64,000 nt of DNA. It comes from Limnobaculum parvum. GTDB lineage: Bacteria; Pseudomonadota; Gammaproteobacteria; Enterobacterales; Enterobacteriaceae. The stretch covers positions 1,398,001 through 1,462,000 of the forward strand of contig NZ_CP029185.2 of the NCBI RefSeq assembly GCF_003096015.2, read 5' to 3'. Under the pieces are notes generated by a model that was given only the letters and a program-made list of their open reading frames with translations, was not told where the DNA came from and did no database searches. Numbering within the stretch: the first letter of the stretch is position 1; each line of letters opens with the position of its first letter. Below are positions 61,101 to 64,000 of the stretch, piece after piece. Made by a program: the position numbers and the translations under genes.

Positions 61101-64000
61101 CCGTAGCCTGATAGGGACCTCGGGGGGTAACGTAATTATCTCTGCCGGAAACACGGCGACTGTCAGCGGCAGCGATATTGTTGCCGGGCGCGCCATCGGT
61201 GATACCACCCGCGCGACAGGCCATATCGACATAACCGCTCAGGATATCGTGATTAAACCGGGGCGCGATGTGGTGGATGAGAAGACCACGCAATCTTCAA
61301 AAAGCAGTGGCTTCGGTATTACCCTTTCGGACCCACTAATCAATACTGTCCGTAACTTGAGAGATATTAATAACTCAAAAGAAAGTAACACCGAAAAGGT
61401 GAAGCAGACGCTGAATGAAGCCGGTGCTACGGTAGCCGATTGGTTTTCTCCCGCGCAATTATTACCGGTTAACTATGGGCGTTCTTCCAGCTACAGTGAA
61501 ATCACCACACACGGGGAATACCAAAGCGGTAGCAGCTTAAGTGCGGCAGGCAATATTCAATTGAATGCCACGGGTAACGGCACGCGCACCGCAGACGGTA
61601 AATTGACGAACGGTGATGTCACGATTGCTGGCAGCCGATTGGGTGCCGGTGAATCCATCATTATTGATGCCCGTCGTGATGTGGTGATTGCCCCTTCAAC
61701 GGACAGCCAGAACAGCACCAGTCAATCAAAAAGCAGCAGTTGGAGCGTGACGGATGCGATGCCAACGGCGGGCTCGGTGATTCGCGGGATTGGCGGTGGG
61801 CCAAATCATGGGCCTAGCGTATTACCGTTTAGTTATGACAAGTCACAACGCGAAGGCGACAAGCAGGTTACCGCTCAAAACCCGTCGGTTCTGACCGGTC
61901 AAGATATCTATATCAACAGCAAAGAAGGCAGTATTGATATTGCTGGCAGTGCCCTGACCTCGGTTAATGATTTGATGTTGGTGGCTAAACAGGGGGATAT
62001 CAGGGTTAGTTCAGGCAGCAATACGGTACGTGAATATGAGCGAGGTAGTAACACGACCGTTGGTGCGTTAGGCGGTGATGGCTATAGCGGAACCGTGGGG
62101 TGGCGCAAGGAGAATTACTCTAAGCTGGATGAAAGCACGCAGCAAGGCACGGTTCGCAGCCAGATTACCAGCGGTAGCGGCAGTGTAACGCTACAGGCGG
62201 GTCAGGACGTGGTGTTGAACGGAGCCGATGTCAGCGCCGGTAAGTCGATTAACCTGAGTGGTAAAAACGTGCTGATGGATGTCAGTGAAGACAGTTCACT
62301 GCATGAATATAGCTCTAGCTCAACGCAGTACGGTGTGACGGCTTCCACGTCAGGGTATGCGGTGGCGGCGGCGCAGGCGATAGAGAAGGCGACCCGGTCA
62401 GCGGAAGAGGGACAAGACCCGCGCCTGACGGCGATTTATGGCGCACAGGCCGCGCTGAACATTGGCTCCCAGACAATACAGTCTGATATGAATCCGTCGG
62501 CGGTGAAGGTGACGGTAAGTGTCTCTGCGGGCAATTCAAAGCAGCAAGAGACGTATGAGAGCCAGCAGCAGCAGGGAAGCACCCTGAAAGCGGGAGAGAC
62601 GGTTAATATCAACGCCAAGGAAGATATTCTCGGTAAGGGCGTGGATATTCAGGGCAAGAACGTCATTCTCAACGCGGGTCAGGACATCGTACTGACGGCG
62701 GCGCAGGATAAAGACAAGCTGGAGAGCAGCCATTCAGGCAGCCAACAGAGTATCGGTATTGGCGCGGGGGTGGGCGGCACGCAGAATGGTTTTACCATTG
62801 AGGTGGGCGCGAGCCAGTACCAAGGTAAAGAGAATGGCAGTTCGCTGGTTAACCACAACAGTCAGATTCATGCGGATGAAACATTAAGTCTAACCAGCGG
62901 TCGGGATACGACCCTTCAGGGGGCGGAAGTTTACGGCGACCGGGTGATAGCGAACGTGGGGCGCGACCTGACGATTAGCAGTTTGCAGGACAATGCTGAG
63001 TATGACAGCAAGCAAAGCGCCAGTGGTTTCAGTGCCAGTATTTGTATTCCGCCACTTTGTTGGGGTGCGCCGGGTGGTCAGGGCAGTGTCAATGCCAGCG
63101 GTGAGAAAATCACCAATGATTATGATGCGGTACGTGACCAGAGCGGTATTTTCGCGGGTTCCGGTGGTTTTGATATCAATGTGGGCAATCACACGCAGTT
63201 AGACGGTGCGGTGATTGCGTCTGAAGCGGATGCGGATAAAAACCGCCTTAGCACCGGGACTCTGGGCTGGACGGACATAGAGAATCGAGCCGAGTCGGAA
63301 GGTAAGCAGTACGCGGTAAACCTGTCGGCGGGCACCAGCTATGATAAGAAGAGCGATAGCTATACCCCTTACGCGCCGGCCATGCCATCCCCGTCGATAG
63401 GTAAAGTTTCGGAGAAAGACAGCAGCACCACCCACAGCGCTATCGCGATGGGGGATATCGTTATTCGCGATAAGGATAATCAACAGCAGAATCTTGCTGA
63501 CCTGAGCCGTGATACGGATAACGCTCACCGTGCGTTAGACAACAACTTTGATAAGGATAAGATTCAAGACCAACTGAGTATCCAGAAGGAAGCGGTTGCT
63601 TTGGGAACTCAGGCGATGGATGCCTATAAGCAAAGTAAGCTGAACGAGGCTAAAGAACAGGTTCGGACTGAAATGGCAGCCAACGGCGAGCTGAATGGCC
63701 TGTCTGAGGCGCAAATCAAAGAGAAGATTATTAACTCAGAGCAGTATCAGAACGTTGATAAACAGTATGGTGTTGGCAGTGAGTTCTGGACGCACAGCTC
63801 GGCGGCAACCGGGTTATTGGCTGGCATATTAGGCGGTAATGTTACCGGCGGTATTGCGGCGGGTTCCGCGCCGTATATGGCTGCGTTGGTTAAAGATGCG
63901 ACCAGCGGTGAAGGGAACGAGGGCGCACGTGAAGCGGCGCGAGTTGCATTGCATGCCATTGTCTCTGGCGCACTGGCTTCCGCTCAGGGGGCTAACCCGG
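55177..64000 (+). CDS. cdiA: CdiA-family contact-dependent toxin/adhesin, 3' end outside the window
   Basis: One frame is open from the ATG at 55177 to the last base: at least 2941 codons. Signal peptide to about 35, with RRVLSYLISVLLCVQPMAPA as in CdiA. TPS domain to about 300, with NPNL and NPYGISCSGCGFINT (Cys150, Cys153). FHA-1 repeats to about 1108, ending in GTIETHDGDITINTAYLLNE. Presumed receptor-binding segment 1109-1308. YP-like region with YLITTNP (1397-1403) and VLAPKLYLAKN (from 1545). FHA-2 repeats to about 2700, ending in FAGSGGFDINVGNHTQLDGA. Then IRDKDNQQQNLADLSRDTDN (from 2763) and the start of the pre-toxin region with glycine/alanine-rich stretches. AGGA precedes the ATG. 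The VENN-type junction, the toxin and the immunity gene would follow past 64000. The alternative is a plain adhesin or haemolysin of the same secretion family. Confidence 0.9.
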   Translation, partial: MNNNRDVLPVSTRRRVLSYLISVLLCVQPMAPALAAGVQVASGNTSTDSAANGVPVVNIATPNGAGVSHNQYQQFNVGKEGLILNNATEALNQTQLGGLIQNNPNLKAGREANAIINEVVGANRSQLQGYTEVAGKQANVMVANPYGISCSGCGFINTPNVTLTTGKPVLDAQGNVQALDVSKGTITIDGQGLDASNSSSLAIISRATEVNAAVYAKDLSVVSGSNRVGSDGSITPIAGEEAAPRVAIDTGALGGMYANRIHMVSSEKGVGVNLGNLNARQGDIQLDANGKLTLNNTLSQGKLTVQADELALQGNHKANGDIRLNSRGDMQVSDGVVASGANVSLDSQGKLSINHSSVAAGVDGQGVAGRNGNLSLKAKHQQWQGSNLTGADVTVTSEQLLQQDGGSRLLGTQHIDLNGGQLVLEGGVSAGTGLSLQADSLQLGSGAQLFAQQDMALNSLGYIDNQGEINAGSVLNLRTGALTNAGTLNANGDSQLNVVTLDNRGFIQSVGEQRVLSEQVNNSGTLQSGGNMRIQANGVTNTGKVGSQQHLSVTARDWLNVGSTGTLMANLNSDIATASLSNAGAIQALGEQRLTAAKLTNQGTVQSGGNLVIQSDEITNAGKMGSQGSLSLTARDWLNVERSGVLFSRGESQLTLGALNNAGIIQALGDQRVSATQLNNSGSLQSGRQLTVSAQDINLTGTLGAGQGLAVTASNGLNVGQSGSVISEGDLSVNAAQLQFDGAASALGALTFNATGLSTGQNSRLLSEQHIGLMASSMQLAGLMASQGSLSLDAAQLTSLIGSQVQAKGEIGIIARQNSELDGVYATQGNLTLTTQALNLQGTLAAQQHIRLDAGQFSNQGLVQADEIQIQGQYLNNTGTLLAMSQLLLDVGQTDNQSSGKLFSAGHLALNGNGLNQQGQIIALGDIDIVVRQDLTQNGTLAAGGLLSLNSEGAITQNGTLQGNGITLNSGGALVNNGSLTAGRDRVSLNAADITLASGSSLQAGGDVEITSQNSIAHNGFTGTAGNLRLSAVNNITNSSLLYAAGDMRLFADNISNLKGDILAGNSLWMQKDAAGNANSLVLNRSGTIETHDGDITINTAYLLNERDGLTVTQTEQDLMSEYDWLTGVDAKVPFSELKWGEYGFYSTYQCVQDSGANGGGCSTIINYYSYTSQEYVSKKIPTYISTIGVTSNGQSARIASGRDLFISAGELQNRASDILTTRDAFLSGSTFNNQSWFAGTETQYQNYESQSLEPAPDLLSEQPSVILHPIEKNIVADRGIDYSWYYKYYGNQIKKNDRYIYYKATGEKFFERSDDSELYRSTIQAGGNLYASFDNDISNTTTVANAGNISHSLNAPTLNVLEAYSIPGNDNGLFVTNPDFGRLDLINAGGDANGMYLITTNPKLNGLGVLNDGLFNDLYAMLGRHPGQSPRETDSRFTDKNKFLGSAYFLDRLGLHPDFNYRFLGDAAFDTRYISDAMLKQTGSRYINGVGSDLSQMQYLIDNAAQAYGSLGLTFGISLTTEQIARLDKSIVWWEPVTVQGHTVLAPKLYLAKNDVTAVSGSVIKGGHVELEAGRLINSNGSLLADNSLFIDSWSTIDNINAGQIKAGGFLGMTAMDDIRNIGSTIRGQQVALDSIDGSIVNRTETQQWDVSGKVDDGWYGRQQTRAYSTTEVGDIASIQSEKGMSLSAGKNIDLIASEVISEKGPLLLNAGQDINIQTAHQKESVQVGKNKTEAEGAIRSTVESGGSLSIAAGRDINAQAAEIIAEDSVALAAGRDVNLTTAESRVYQETHGKRSKNIDESVRQQGTEIVSGGNVQIVAGHDANLNAADVQADGNLGVYAGNDINVTSATESDYHFAEKTTVKKKTFSKKTTHTVEQDYATHEKGALLSGDKVTLSAGHDLNVEGSSVAGEGNVVLAAGHNVNVVAATEEQSTYRLKEVKKSGMMSNGSLGVTIGSQSSKSTYDGAEVTQSDARSLIGTSGGNVIISAGNTATVSGSDIVAGRAIGDTTRATGHIDITAQDIVIKPGRDVVDEKTTQSSKSSGFGITLSDPLINTVRNLRDINNSKESNTEKVKQTLNEAGATVADWFSPAQLLPVNYGRSSSYSEITTHGEYQSGSSLSAAGNIQLNATGNGTRTADGKLTNGDVTIAGSRLGAGESIIIDARRDVVIAPSTDSQNSTSQSKSSSWSVTDAMPTAGSVIRGIGGGPNHGPSVLPFSYDKSQREGDKQVTAQNPSVLTGQDIYINSKEGSIDIAGSALTSVNDLMLVAKQGDIRVSSGSNTVREYERGSNTTVGALGGDGYSGTVGWRKENYSKLDESTQQGTVRSQITSGSGSVTLQAGQDVVLNGADVSAGKSINLSGKNVLMDVSEDSSLHEYSSSSTQYGVTASTSGYAVAAAQAIEKATRSAEEGQDPRLTAIYGAQAALNIGSQTIQSDMNPSAVKVTVSVSAGNSKQQETYESQQQQGSTLKAGETVNINAKEDILGKGVDIQGKNVILNAGQDIVLTAAQDKDKLESSHSGSQQSIGIGAGVGGTQNGFTIEVGASQYQGKENGSSLVNHNSQIHADETLSLTSGRDTTLQGAEVYGDRVIANVGRDLTISSLQDNAEYDSKQSASGFSASICIPPLCWGAPGGQGSVNASGEKITNDYDAVRDQSGIFAGSGGFDINVGNHTQLDGAVIASEADADKNRLSTGTLGWTDIENRAESEGKQYAVNLSAGTSYDKKSDSYTPYAPAMPSPSIGKVSEKDSSTTHSAIAMGDIVIRDKDNQQQNLADLSRDTDNAHRALDNNFDKDKIQDQLSIQKEAVALGTQAMDAYKQSKLNEAKEQVRTEMAANGELNGLSEAQIKEKIINSEQYQNVDKQYGVGSEFWTHSSAATGLLAGILGGNVTGGIAAGSAPYMAALVKDATSGEGNEGAREAARVALHAIVSGALASAQGANP
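56719..57429 (+). repeat. 79-residue tandem repeats in the FHA-1 part of cdiA
   Basis: Copies at 56719-56955, 56956-57192 and a weaker one at 57193-57429, each exactly 237 bases. The clear copies share NxGTxQSGGN, TARDWLNV and NAGxIQALGxQR. The period is far longer than the usual 20-residue beta-helix rung, so these are whole-block duplications. Confidence 0.8.
58501..59100 (+). other. Low-GC segment of cdiA, presumed receptor-binding region
   Basis: Codons 1109-1308, just after the LLNERD motif that closes FHA-1. Single lines counted by hand give 30% G+C (58681-58740 and 59041-59100) against 55% in a flanking line (57901-57960). The segment is rich in Tyr, Ser and Lys and has a Cys pair (1151, 1162) with a Gly-rich loop. 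In known CdiA proteins this place chooses the target-cell receptor. Confidence 0.6.

Noticed and set aside
55746..63959. Many minus-strand open frames of 60-140 codons opposite cdiA
   Set aside because: They lie antisense to one continuous frame with clear CdiA domains, have no recognisable products and follow from its base composition.

Overview
The window is a chromosomal segment of a gammaproteobacterium of the order Enterobacterales. Most products read almost residue for residue like their Escherichia coli counterparts, and gene order follows the E. coli clpA to gloC region closely. It lacks several E. coli genes of that interval (serW, dmsABC, ycaP, ycaL, ycaQ, ycbJ) and carries extra ones, so it is a relative of E. 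coli and not E. coli itself. Budviciaceae (Budvicia, Pragia, Limnobaculum, Leminorella) is a guess. I saw no tRNA, rRNA, CRISPR array, insertion sequence or prophage.

Layout. 1-4.4 kb: the last codons of clpS, then clpA, infA and aat, plus an added secreted phosphodiester-glycosidase-like gene. 4.4-9.0 kb: cydDC and trxB, all leftward. 9.0-17.3 kb: lrp, ftsK, lolA, rarA and serS, with a textbook LexA box between lrp and ftsK. 17.3-20.2 kb: dmsD and a NapF-type ferredoxin gene at the place where E. coli has dmsABC, then the ycaD transporter. 20.2-26.6 kb: the anaerobic formate module focA-pflB and pflA with ycaO, all leftward, with an FNR-like box before focA. 26.6-34.8 kb: ansB, serC, an amino-acid racemase gene, aroA, cmk, rpsA and ihfB. 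34.8-41.2 kb: comEC/ycaI, msbA, lpxK, ycaR and kdsB (DNA-uptake homologue, lipid A export, lipid A and Kdo synthesis). comEC and msbA are broken by three single-base losses in short homopolymers. Because msbA is essential in E. coli, a local sequence error is a serious possibility. 41.2-53.1 kb: elyC, cmoM, mukFEB, ldtD, mepK and gloC.

Accessory region, 53.1 kb to the end. After an AT-rich gap containing nested inverted repeats comes a two-partner secretion locus, cdiB-cdiA, placed right after gloC, where E. coli continues with aspC. cdiB encodes the outer-membrane transporter. cdiA is open from 55177 to the last base (at least 2941 codons). It has the full CdiA order: signal peptide, TPS domain, FHA-1 repeats, a low-GC presumed receptor-binding segment, the conserved middle region, FHA-2 repeats and the start of the pre-toxin region. 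The toxin tip and any immunity gene lie past the window. This looks like a contact-dependent growth inhibition system and is the most interesting part of the window.

How the genes work together. Envelope functions dominate: LolA, MsbA, LpxK, KdsB, ElyC, LdtD and MepK. Chromosome maintenance is covered by FtsK, MukFEB, RarA and IHF, and anaerobic or redox physiology by CydDC, TrxB, FocA-PflB-PflA, AnsB and DmsD/NapF.
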